5,528 bases of DNA from Candidatus Syntropharchaeum sp. Lineage in GTDB: Archaea; Halobacteriota; Syntropharchaeia; Alkanophagales; Methanospirareceae. Under the pieces are notes generated by a model. The model was not told the DNA's origin. It made no database searches and was given only the letters and a program-made list of their open reading frames with translations. The stretch is taken from contig JADHYP010000096.1 of the NCBI GenBank assembly GCA_016782355.1, positions 1 to 5,528 on the forward strand. Reading direction: 5' to 3'. Positions 1 to 5,281 of this stretch are shown piece after piece. The position numbers were made by a program, and so were the translations under genes. Position 1 is the stretch's first letter. The number at the start of each line of letters is the position of its first letter.

Positions 1-1062
1 GTCGTAGGCAGGATGACCGATGGTGGAACGATGTTCCGATGGGTAGGCATGCAGGTCGGGATGACGATGATAAACGCATACAAGATGTGTGCGGGAGAGT
101 CAGCAACCGGTGAGTTCGCATACTATGCGAAGCACGCCGCGGTGGTTATGCTGTCGAACTTCATGCCGGTAAAGAGAGCGAGGTCTCAGAACGAGTGCTC
201 AGGTATGCCGTTAGGAATAAATGCAGACAGTGTGAGGTCACCGGCATTGTTCCCGAACGACCCGATAAGGAACGAGTTAGAGAGCATCGCAGTTGCCGCG
301 ATGGTCTATGACCAGTTGTGGTTCGGAACGTACATGTCGGGTGGTGTAGGATTCACGCAGTACGCATCCGCGACGTACACGGACAACATCTTAGAGGACT
401 TCTGCTACAAGGGATGTGAGATAGGACTGGATTACGCAGACGGCGAGATGGCTTCGATAAAGGGAGACAAGCTCAACATGGACATTCTGGAGAAGATAAT
501 ACGCGCGGAGAACGATTACTGCCTGACGCAATACGAGGCGTACCCGACGGTGGCGGAGTCGCACTTCGGTGGTTCTGTGAGAGCATGCTGTGCGGCAGCG
601 GGATGTGGTAGTGCCGTTGCGTGCGCAACAGGACTTGCGCAGCCGACGTTGAGTGCGTGGTCGCTGTCTATGTTGGGACACTACGAGCGTATAGGAAGAC
701 TGGGATTCTACGGATACGACCTGCAAGACCAATGCACGGCATGCGGCTCGTATTCATACCAGAGCGATGAGGGAATGCCATTCGAGATGCGAGGCGTGAA
801 CTATCCGAACTACGCGATGAACGTCGGGCATCAGAGTGCATACGCCGGTCTGGTAGCGGGTGCACACTGTGCGAACAAGGACGCGTGGGTGCTGTCACCG
901 CTGTGGAAGGTGGCGTTCGCAGACCGTGACCTGCCGTTCGACCGTGGATACGTGACCAGAGAGTACGGACTGGGAGCAAACAGGGAATTCTGCAAGGTTG
1001 CAGGAGAAAGAGACCTGATAGTCGCCGGTTATTACGGCAGAGAACCCGGTGCAAGAGTATAA
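1..1062 (+). CDS. mcrA: Methyl-coenzyme M reductase subunit alpha, ANME-1 type, 5'-truncated by window edge
   Basis: McrA is the catalytic subunit of the cytoplasmic Ni-F430 enzyme that makes methane from methyl-CoM and CoB, or activates methane in the reverse direction in ANME archaea. The frame is open from base 1, so the roughly 240 N-terminal residues lie outside the window; the 353 residues present hold the C-terminal two thirds. Visible family signatures are GGVGFTQYA (about 342-368), FYGYDLQDQC (706-735), RSDEG-like QSDEG, and NYPNYAMNVGHQ. Equivalents of the modified residues are present: His of AKHA (N-methyl-His), the second basic residue of PVKRA (methyl-Arg), Gly at 712-714 (thioglycine), and Cys at 733-735 (S-methyl-Cys). 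Methyl-Gln of methanogens is replaced by Val (577-579, FGGSVRA). Extra cysteines at 586-591, 604, 622 and 742 form the cysteine-rich patch described for ANME-1 McrA. Base use is richer in G+C than the neighbouring genes. A hairpin terminator follows the stop. mcrB and mcrG would be expected upstream, outside the window. Confidence 0.97.
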   Translation, partial: VVGRMTDGGTMFRWVGMQVGMTMINAYKMCAGESATGEFAYYAKHAAVVMLSNFMPVKRARSQNECSGMPLGINADSVRSPALFPNDPIRNELESIAVAAMVYDQLWFGTYMSGGVGFTQYASATYTDNILEDFCYKGCEIGLDYADGEMASIKGDKLNMDILEKIIRAENDYCLTQYEAYPTVAESHFGGSVRACCAAAGCGSAVACATGLAQPTLSAWSLSMLGHYERIGRLGFYGYDLQDQCTACGSYSYQSDEGMPFEMRGVNYPNYAMNVGHQSAYAGLVAGAHCANKDAWVLSPLWKVAFADRDLPFDRGYVTREYGLGANREFCKVAGERDLIVAGYYGREPGARV

Positions 1063-1091
1063 AGTCAAACAACCAAAAACAAACAAAACGG
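888..1091 (+). repeat. Left arm of a long inverted repeat (mcrA 3' end plus 29 bases after the stop)
   Basis: These 204 bases are nearly identical to the reverse complement of 5324-5528. In the 174 shared coding bases I count three substitutions. In the untranslated tail there is one extra A in an A-run. Similarity stops abruptly at 1091, just before the terminator stem. The true arm may be much longer, because the right copy is cut by the window edge. Confidence 0.95.
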
Positions 1092-1100
1092 GAAAAAGTT

Positions 1101-1137
1101 GAGGGGAGAATTTTTTTTCTCCCTCCGTTTATTTTTT
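1101..1137 (+). terminator. Hairpin/T-tract terminator of mcrA
   Basis: GGGAGAA (1104-1110) pairs with TTCTCCC (1117-1123) around a six-T loop. The stem extends by two more pairs if one G is bulged. A T-rich stretch follows to 1137. It sits 38 bases after the mcrA stop and is in the right place to end the mcr transcript. In archaea the T-tract is the main termination signal. Confidence 0.75.
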
Positions 1138-1201
1138 AGATACAGATTTCACATAATAAAGAATTTGTTTAGCTAACCACAAGATTACACAGATTTCCAC
1201 A
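1138..1201. repeat. Short dispersed CACAGATTT-type intergenic repeats
   Basis: AGATACAGATTTCACA (1138-1153) and TTACACAGATTTCCACA (1185-1201) are variants of one motif. A third close match, AGACACAGATTTCACA, is read on the minus strand at 5281-5266, beside the other mcrA copy. The motif resembles non-coding repeats that I remember from many archaeal and bacterial intergenic regions; this is an impression, not a database result. No function is known to me. Confidence 0.5.
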
Positions 1202-1228
1202 CAAACTTTCTTTCACAAAGAAAGTTTG
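1202..1228. repeat. Perfect 12-bp hairpin with three-base loop
   Basis: CAAACTTTCTTT (1202-1213) and AAAGAAAGTTTG (1217-1228) are exact reverse complements separated by CAC. The stem is AT-rich and has no immediate T-tract on the plus strand. It could be a secondary terminator, an RNA-processing stem, or a member of a dispersed hairpin family. It sits mid-gap, about 140 bases after the mcrA stop and 185 bases before the next gene. Confidence 0.6.
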
Positions 1229-1356
1229 ATCAAAGAAACATTTTAAAGCTGTTTTTTTTCCGTAAACGCTTTTCTTTTTCTAAAAGTTCAGATACTTTCG
1301 GAATTACTGAACCTTAAGAAAATTACCAAAAAAACTTCTGAAAAAAGAAAAAATCG

Positions 1357-1370
1357 GAAACTTTTTAAAT
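1357..1370 (+). promoter_or_regulatory. Archaeal promoter (BRE/TATA) for the oxidoreductase gene
   Basis: GGAAAC followed by TTTTTAAAT (1362-1370) fits a purine-rich BRE and TATA box. Transcription would start about 25 bases downstream, near 1390-1395, leaving a leader of about 20 bases that carries the GGAGG ribosome-binding site (1403-1407). The start site is inferred. A second AT-rich element, GCATATA (1371-1377), could serve instead. Confidence 0.55.
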
Positions 1371-1390
1371 GCATATAGCATTATATGCAT
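1369..1390. promoter_or_regulatory. Perfect 9-bp palindrome at promoter, candidate operator
   Basis: ATGCATATA (1369-1377) and TATATGCAT (1382-1390) are exact reverse complements separated by GCAT. The element begins at the end of the TATA box and ends at the predicted transcription start. A bound dimeric repressor there would block polymerase. The regulator is unknown, and an AT-rich palindrome of this size could also arise by chance. Confidence 0.45.
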
Positions 1391-1412
1391 AAGAATTGTA
1401 TAGGAGGAAAAA

Positions 1413-2762
1413 ATGCCGAAGATAAATAAACTTGTGATTGTTGGATGTGCGGGCGTTGGAGGACCAGCAGCGATGATGGCAAAGCGGATGGAGCCTTCGC
1501 TGGACGTGACGTTGATCAGGGAAGAGGAGAATTTCTTGACGAGATGTGCGACACCTTATATCTCGGTAGAGAAAGCAACGGTAGAGGCTTCGGTCAAGGA
1601 CGATGGAATGTTTCATGCCGTTGGCACTAAGTTGGTGAATGTAAAGGCGACGAGCATAGACAGGAAAGAGAAGACCGTTACTACCGCTGACGGTGCCGTT
1701 TATCCATACGATAAACTCATTTTGGCTACTGGCGGTAGGGCTATCGTTCCGCCGGTTCCGGGCGTGGACCTTGAAGGCGTTTTCACGCTCCGCACAAGTC
1801 GCGATGCAGTAAACATACGAGAATGGATAAAGGGGAAAGGAGTGATAAATGCAGTTGTTTACGGTGCGGGGGCGATTGGCTTGGAGATGGCATCAGTGCT
1901 CTCGCAGAAGGGACTAAAAGTCACGATGGTGATCAGGTCATATCTTGGCAGGACGGTGAGTCTCGACCTGGACATGAGCAATGAACTGGAGAAATATTTT
2001 ACGGACAAGGGCGTTGTTATCAGGTCAAGAGAAGTAATAGAGAAGTTTATGGGAGAAAAGGCGGTAGAAGCCGTTGAACTCTCTTCCGGTGATAAAATCG
2101 AGGCTGACATGGTCATATTATCAATAGGAGTTCATCCGAACGTCGAACTTGCAGGAGATGCGGGGCTTGGAATAGGTGAGTACGGCCTGGAGGTGAACGA
2201 ATACCTTCAGACATCTGACCCTGACATTTACGCAGGTGGCGACCTGATTGAGTATGAACATCTGATTACCAAAAAACCAATACTTGGACAGATAAGACCA
2301 AATGCAGTTATAGGGGGACGAATCGCTGCAAAAAACGCGCTGGGCTACGAAATAAAATTCCCGAGGTTGTTGAACAGTTTCGCAGCAAAGTTGTTTGATA
2401 AGTCAATTGCATCGGTTGGTGTAACGGAAGTAATCGCGAAAGAGGAAGGGTTTGATATTTTCGTTACAAAGCAATCGGCAAAGAGCAAACACGTGATGAT
2501 GGAAGGCGGAAAGCCTTACACCGTTAAATTAATCTTTGATAGGGATACAAAAAAGGTCATCGGAGCACAGATAATCGCGGATGACGAACGTTCCGTCAGA
2601 TATATTGACGTGATTGCACTCGCAATAAGGAACGGCTGGACGGCTTTGGATTTGACAACGCTGAGATGTGCGGGGCAACCAGAGCTATCACCAGAGCCAA
2701 GTGCAGAGCCGATAGCAATAGCAGCGGAGGACGCATTTAAAGAGCTTTATCCTCTCGCTTGA
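1413..2762 (+). CDS. FAD-dependent pyridine nucleotide-disulfide oxidoreductase (NADH oxidase/CoA-disulfide reductase-like)
   Basis: This 449-residue protein has the usual length and order of the single-cysteine flavoprotein disulfide reductases. An N-terminal FAD-binding fold carries GCAGVGG (residues 11-17). Cys45 in TRCATPY matches the redox-active cysteine of NADH oxidase, CoA-disulfide reductase and NAD(P)H persulfide reductase relatives. ATGG lies at 106-108, a second nucleotide fold GAGAIG at 151-156 should bind NAD(P)H, YAGGD (273-277) is the second FAD contact, and a C-terminal dimerisation domain covers about 310-449. No rhodanese domain, signal peptide or membrane segment is seen, so it is cytoplasmic. 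The start is set by GGAGG (1403-1407) five bases upstream. A DsrE gene follows after 59 bases, which suggests thiol, CoA-disulfide or persulfide chemistry, but the substrate cannot be read from the sequence. Part of the C-terminal domain is duplicated at about 3152-3371. Confidence 0.9.
   Translation: MPKINKLVIVGCAGVGGPAAMMAKRMEPSLDVTLIREEENFLTRCATPYISVEKATVEASVKDDGMFHAVGTKLVNVKATSIDRKEKTVTTADGAVYPYDKLILATGGRAIVPPVPGVDLEGVFTLRTSRDAVNIREWIKGKGVINAVVYGAGAIGLEMASVLSQKGLKVTMVIRSYLGRTVSLDLDMSNELEKYFTDKGVVIRSREVIEKFMGEKAVEAVELSSGDKIEADMVILSIGVHPNVELAGDAGLGIGEYGLEVNEYLQTSDPDIYAGGDLIEYEHLITKKPILGQIRPNAVIGGRIAAKNALGYEIKFPRLLNSFAAKLFDKSIASVGVTEVIAKEEGFDIFVTKQSAKSKHVMMEGGKPYTVKLIFDRDTKKVIGAQIIADDERSVRYIDVIALAIRNGWTALDLTTLRCAGQPELSPEPSAEPIAIAAEDAFKELYPLA
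2312..2531 (+). repeat. Source segment of an 840-bp-offset direct repeat inside the oxidoreductase gene
   Basis: Codons for about residues 300-373 recur in the same orientation and frame at 3152-3371, with a constant 840-base offset and no gaps. Over 2331-2531 I count about 19 differences, or roughly 90 percent identity. Most differences are in third codon positions. Confidence 0.9.
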
Positions 2763-2790
2763 AGGGGGAAAAGCCCCCTTTTTGTTTTTT
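2762..2790 (+). terminator. Hairpin/T-tract terminator of the oxidoreductase gene
   Basis: AAGGGGG (2762-2768) pairs with CCCCCTT (2774-2780) around a five-base loop, followed by TTTGTTTTTT. The stem begins on the last base of the stop codon. If efficient it would separate this gene from the DsrE gene, whose own promoter is not obvious. Partial read-through is therefore likely if the two are co-expressed. Confidence 0.75.
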
Positions 2791-2821
2791 ATGTTAATTT
2801 ATAAATATAGGAGGAGAAGCA

Positions 2822-3142
2822 ATGAAGTTAGGAATAGTAATTTATTCGAATGATTCGGAAACCGTATGGAACGCTTTTCGGCTTGGCAATTTTGCATTGA
2901 AAGAGGGCGACGAAGTAAAAGTATTCCTACTCGCCAGAGGCGTGGAGTGCGAGGCTTTGGGCACGGATAAATTTGAGGTGACAGAACAAATGCAAACATT
3001 AGTTGATAATGGTGGAGAAATATTCGCCTGTGGTATGTGCCTTAAAATTCGCCAATCTGAAGGTTCCGAGATGTGTCCACTGTCAACAATGAATGATTTA
3101 TATGAAATAATAAAAGGTAGCGATAAAGTTGTCACATTTTAA
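2822..3142 (+). CDS. DsrE-family small sulfur-relay-like protein
   Basis: The 106-residue protein has the size and pattern of the DsrE/DsrF/TusD fold. It has an initial beta strand (LGIVIYSND), an early helix (TVWNAFRLGNFAL), a second strand (VKVFLLARGVE), and the conserved motif FACGMCLKIR with Cys70 and Cys73. Members carry persulfide sulfur on such a cysteine or act as small redox-linked partners. Cys43 and Cys85 are additional. The ATG is supported by GGAGG (2810-2814) seven bases upstream. The preceding oxidoreductase may be its functional partner, but a terminator lies between them and no promoter with a suitable distance is visible. The family call is strong; the specific sulfur-carrier role is inference. 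The copied oxidoreductase fragment starts 9 bases after the stop. Confidence 0.82.
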   Translation: MKLGIVIYSNDSETVWNAFRLGNFALKEGDEVKVFLLARGVECEALGTDKFEVTEQMQTLVDNGGEIFACGMCLKIRQSEGSEMCPLSTMNDLYEIIKGSDKVVTF

Positions 3143-3151
3143 ATTGCGCAG

Positions 3152-3401
3152 AGGAGGAAGAATTGCTGCAAAAAACGCGCTGGGCTACGAAATAAAATTC
3201 CCAAGATTATTGAACAGTTTCGCAGCGAAGTTGTTCGATAAGTCAATTGCATCGGTTGGAGTAACAGAAGCGATAGCGAAAGAAGAATGGATTGATGTCT
3301 TCGTTACAAAGAAAGCAGCAAAGAGCAAACACGTGATGATGGAAGGCGGAAAACCTTACACCGTCAAGTTGATAGCAGACCTGCCAGAAATGTGGGTCTA
3401 A
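3152..3401 (+). pseudogene. Truncated copy of the oxidoreductase dimerisation domain
   Basis: The frame translates to GGRIAAKNALGYE and onward, matching residues about 300-373 of the oxidoreductase encoded at 1413-2762. It then diverges and stops at 3399-3401 after IADLPEMWV. Both nucleotide-binding folds, the redox cysteine and the last 70 residues are missing, so it cannot be an active enzyme. No credible start exists: the only in-frame ATG (3129) lies within the DsrE gene. GGAGG at 3153-3157 is simply two glycine codons of the duplicated sequence, followed by an ATT codon. Of about 20 changed codons, most are synonymous. The copy therefore spent most of its divergence as part of a working gene, and was cut down later or acquired from a related strain. 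A very short expressed protein is possible but unlikely. Confidence 0.8.
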
Positions 3402-3437
3402 AATGAATAGATCATAAATAGCATCGGTTTCAGTGTT

Positions 3438-3683
3438 TTATTTCTTCAATTCAAGTTCTTTATCTATTTCTTCCTGATGGTCATAGTAGAACGAAAAGGC
3501 ATCGTATACTTGGGCAGGAGTAAGTTCAGGCAGTTGTTTTACGATTTCCTCGATAGCGTAATTAAGGATTTTGTAGTAGCCAATAATAGCCCAGACTGGA
3601 ATCCTGGTCCCTTTTACTACTGGAGTTCCACCACATACTCCTTCTTTCACATTGATATACGGATGCACCACCTGATTTTTCAT
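3438..3683 (-). CDS. DUF433 family antitoxin-like protein
   Basis: The 81-residue protein matches the DUF433 pattern closely: GVCGGTPVVKGTRIPVW (residues 15-31), a central helix with EEIVKQLPELTPAQVYDAF, and an acidic C-terminal YYDHQEEID (66-74). The length is typical. DUF433 proteins are predicted small helix-turn-helix DNA-binding proteins, and many are antitoxins paired with a PIN-like DUF5615 nuclease encoded just downstream. No such partner is visible here: on this strand the gene ends against the convergent oxidoreductase fragment. The ATG has GTGAT (complement of 3690-3694) six bases upstream, which can pair with the end of 16S rRNA. It begins 22 bases after the DUF2124 gene on the same strand, so the two are probably co-transcribed. 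Confidence 0.85.
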   Translation of the reverse strand: MKNQVVHPYINVKEGVCGGTPVVKGTRIPVWAIIGYYKILNYAIEEIVKQLPELTPAQVYDAFSFYYDHQEEIDKELELKK

Positions 3684-3705
3684 TTGATTATCACTTTTTA
3701 ATTAC

Positions 3706-4179
3706 TTATTTAACAACGGTCTCCATGGTAGTGTCCATCAGTATATCAAAAGTTATCTTCTTATCCCATCCCTCACGCTCAAAAATGTTCATGAAACAAA
3801 CGCCGATGATTTTCGGTTTCTTCTCCACCGCGATAGCTTCAACCATACGATTAACGTCCTCTGGCGGGCATCCAAATTTTGGCATCGCTAATCCACCAAG
3901 CACTACAACCGCATCAGGATTCTTGGGATCGCCCTTCTCATCTACGACACTATACCCAACGTTCGCTATCTCCTTTATCTTCCTTGCCTCCTTCGCATCT
4001 GCTCTCGGCACATATAACATCTCAAAACCGCGGTCACGCACCGTGTAAGCGAGCAATTCGATAAATGGCGTGCATACTGCTACCGAGCCCGTAAACACCA
4101 CCTTAGACCCTTCTTTTACATCCGCTACGCTTTCTCTAAATAGTCCCGTAAAACCTACTATCCCGCTTTTCTTTTCCAT
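3706..4179 (-). CDS. DUF2124 family protein of methanogens and relatives, function unknown
   Basis: The 157 residues match the full length of DUF2124 as I know it from methanogenic archaea. Recognisable blocks are GLFRESVADVKEGSKVVFTG (12-31), SVAVCTPFIELLAY (32-45), VVVLGGLAMPKFGCP (91-105), and PKIIGVCFMNIFEREGW (122-138). It looks like an alternating alpha/beta Rossmann-like domain. Cys36, Cys104 and Cys128 lie in the conserved blocks and might bind a metal or take part in thiol chemistry; that is speculation. There is no signal peptide or membrane segment. The ATG is supported by a strong GGAGGGGTGA (complement of 4189-4198) nine bases upstream, and a TATA element lies further up. It heads a probable two-gene unit with the DUF433 gene. 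No biochemical role is known to me. Confidence 0.85.
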   Translation of the reverse strand: MEKKSGIVGFTGLFRESVADVKEGSKVVFTGSVAVCTPFIELLAYTVRDRGFEMLYVPRADAKEARKIKEIANVGYSVVDEKGDPKNPDAVVVLGGLAMPKFGCPPEDVNRMVEAIAVEKKPKIIGVCFMNIFEREGWDKKITFDILMDTTMETVVK

Positions 4180-4188
4180 CTTCTCAGT

Positions 4189-4247
4189 TCACCCCTCCTA
4201 ACTATACTATAATCCATAAATATAACGTGTATTATAAATATAAAGTG
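4189..4247 (-). promoter_or_regulatory. Promoter and ribosome-binding region of the DUF2124-DUF433 unit
   Basis: On the minus strand CACTTTATATTTATAATAC (complement of 4229-4247) contains a good archaeal TATA box. It would place the transcript start near 4210, upstream of GGAGGGGTGA (4198-4189). A second TATA-like element, GTTATATTTATGG (4226-4214), would start transcription on top of the ribosome-binding site and is less likely. Confidence 0.5.
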
Positions 4248-4257
4248 TGACGTTTTT

Positions 4258-4290
4258 ATTTACCGCCGAGACCACAGAGAGCGCTGAGGT
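4258..4290. repeat. Dispersed CCGCCGAGACCACAGAG-type intergenic repeat
   Basis: The stretch reads ATTTACCGCCGAGACCACAG then AGAGCGCTGAG, with the near-periodic AGAC/CACAG/AGCGCTGAG pattern of a widespread non-coding repeat that I recall from many archaeal and bacterial genomes. It lies in the 140-base gap between the CBS and DUF2124 genes, just upstream of the DUF2124 promoter. The core AGCGCT is self-complementary. No T-tract terminator for the CBS gene is evident here. Confidence 0.45.
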
Positions 4291-4319
4291 GAGACAAATG
4301 TTTTCTTCCATTTTTTCGT

Positions 4320-5141
4320 TCATTCCCCCGGATAGAACTTTTTCACATGCTCCGGCGCTCTTATCAATATATTTCTAACGCTTATAATGCCCACGAGTTC
4401 ATCATTATCCATCACCGGCAGCCTTCTTATGTCATTCTTAGCCAGGAGCTCGCATGCCCGCTCCACAGACGCTTCTGGTCCGATGGTAATCATAGGGGAC
4501 GACATAATCTCTTTTGCCCTGGTCTTACTTGCTTCCCTATCCGTCATTATAACTTTTAATGCTATGTCACGGTCAGTAACTATTCCCACGGGTTTACCTT
4601 CCTTTGTTATCACTACGCTCCCTATCCCCGATACTTTCATCTCCTCTGATATTTTAGTGACCGGCGTGGCTTCATCCTCAGTGATTACTTCCAGCGTCAT
4701 CACATCCCCCACTTCTAACATCTCCGCAGCTACATTTTCTTCTGTCTCTGCCGGATAGAACTTGTGCACGTGCTCCGGCGCTCCTGTCAATATAGTTCTA
4801 ACGCTTATAATACCCAGGAGCTTATCCTTGACCATCACCGGCAGCCTTCTTATGTCATTCGCAGCCAACAGCTCGCACGCTTTTTCCACTGATGCTTCAG
4901 GTCCGATGGTAATCAAAGGAGCGGACATTATCTCCTTTGCCTTTATCTCACTTGGGATTCTATCCTTCATTATTACTTTCGTCGCTATGTCACGGTCAGT
5001 GATTATCCCTACGGGTTTGCCTTCCTTTGTTATCATTACACTCCCTACTCTCGACAGTTCCATGTCCCACGATATTACAGTAACCAAAGCGTCTTCGTCC
5101 GCAGTGATGACCGGGCTGCTCAACATATCCTTAACTTTCAT
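4320..5141 (-). CDS. Protein with four CBS domains (two Bateman modules)
   Basis: The 273-residue protein is made of two tandem copies of a CBS pair. The CBS domains lie at about residues 1-58, 66-120, 143-198 and 207-262. The repeated signatures are GKPVGI(I/V)TDRDIA (41-53 and 182-194) and GPEASVE(K/R)ACELLA (80-93 and 221-234), followed by NDIRRLPVM. The TDRD aspartate is where CBS domains usually hold the ribose of AMP, ATP or S-adenosylmethionine. No catalytic or DNA-binding domain is attached, so it is probably a free-standing cytoplasmic energy or metabolite sensor acting on an unknown partner. The open frame extends 32 codons upstream to 5237, but I start at the ATG at 5141. GGAGG (complement of 5155-5159) precedes it, although 13 bases away, which is long. 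The family domain begins there, and a TATA box lies inside the putative extension. A promoter separates it from the mcrA copy upstream. Confidence 0.88.
   Translation of the reverse strand: MKVKDMLSSPVITADEDALVTVISWDMELSRVGSVMITKEGKPVGIITDRDIATKVIMKDRIPSEIKAKEIMSAPLITIGPEASVEKACELLAANDIRRLPVMVKDKLLGIISVRTILTGAPEHVHKFYPAETEENVAAEMLEVGDVMTLEVITEDEATPVTKISEEMKVSGIGSVVITKEGKPVGIVTDRDIALKVIMTDREASKTRAKEIMSSPMITIGPEASVERACELLAKNDIRRLPVMDNDELVGIISVRNILIRAPEHVKKFYPGE
4322..5141 (-). repeat. Internal 423-bp-offset direct repeat within the CBS gene
   Basis: The two halves of the gene are related at DNA level with a constant 423-base (141-codon) offset. For example, ATCACCGGCAGCCTTCTTAT occurs at 4411 and 4834, and GCTATGTCACGGTCAGT at 4561 and 4984. 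The copies have diverged but still share long exact runs. This indicates a fairly recent internal duplication or ongoing gene conversion between the halves. Confidence 0.9.
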
Positions 5142-5192
5142 CTTTTCTTTTTCGCCTCCTTTTTCGTAATCCCCTCCCGTAATATGAACACT

Positions 5193-5208
5193 TCTATTTT
5201 TAAAAAGG
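5193..5208 (-). promoter_or_regulatory. TATA promoter of the CBS-domain gene
   Basis: On the minus strand CCTTTTTAAAAATAGA (complement of 5193-5208) is a good TATA box. Transcription would start near 5170-5176, about 30 bases before the chosen ATG at 5141, which leaves the GGAGG at 5159-5155 in the leader. The transcription start is inferred. Confidence 0.55.
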
Positions 5209-5265
5209 ATTTTAAGCTTTAAACCAGAAATGACCAATCTTTATTTTTGGATTTTGATATTAATC

Positions 5266-5281
5266 TGTGAAATCTGTGTCT
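5266..5281 (-). repeat. CACAGATTT-type repeat beside the second mcrA copy
   Basis: Read on the minus strand this is AGACACAGATTTCACA, one base different from 1138-1153. Both lie just after the terminator of an mcrA copy. They may therefore be remnants of the same duplicated flank rather than independent dispersed repeats. Confidence 0.5.

Larger units (their letters stand above)
1063..1412. other. 350-base AT-rich intergenic region between mcrA and the oxidoreductase gene
   Basis: No convincing coding frame is present. From left to right it holds the mcrA terminator (1101-1137), short CACAGATTT-type repeats (1138-1201), a 12-bp hairpin (1202-1228), homopolymeric A and T runs, a weak inverted repeat GTTCAG/CTGAAC (1286-1291 and 1307-1312), and the TATA element, palindrome and ribosome-binding site of the downstream gene (1362-1407). 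Nothing recognisable as a structured RNA was found, although a small RNA cannot be excluded by eye. Confidence 0.7.

Noticed and set aside
391..1086. Several long minus-strand open frames across mcrA
   Set aside because: They are rich in Arg, Ser, His and Cys with no family resemblance, and lie opposite a strongly conserved gene. They are shadows of mcrA.
1101..1412. CRISPR array or tRNA in the mcrA-oxidoreductase gap
   Set aside because: There is no regular repeat-spacer pattern and no cloverleaf or T-loop sequence; only isolated hairpins and short repeats.
2798..2807. TTTATAAATA as a promoter for the DsrE gene
   Set aside because: Transcription would begin about 25 bases on, at or after the ATG at 2822, and would lose the good GGAGG site. 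It is more likely an AT-rich spacer.
3129..3161. Possible start of a 90-residue gene at the ATG at 3129
   Set aside because: The ATG lies inside the DsrE coding region in another frame, and the first nine residues have no relation to the oxidoreductase. Homology begins only at about 3152.
3151..3164. GAGGAGG followed by ATT as an unusual ribosome-binding site and start for the fragment
   Set aside because: The GGAGG arises from two glycine codons that are also present in the parent gene, so it is not an acquired signal. ATT starts are very rare.
4347..5169. Plus-strand open frames opposite the CBS gene
   Set aside because: They repeat with the same 423-base period as the CBS gene and are Ser/Ile-rich mirror translations of it.
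5142..5237. N-terminal 32-residue extension of the CBS protein
   Set aside because: The stretch contains the TATA box and two purine-rich ribosome-binding-like runs, its composition is unlike CBS domains, and family similarity begins at the ATG at 5141.
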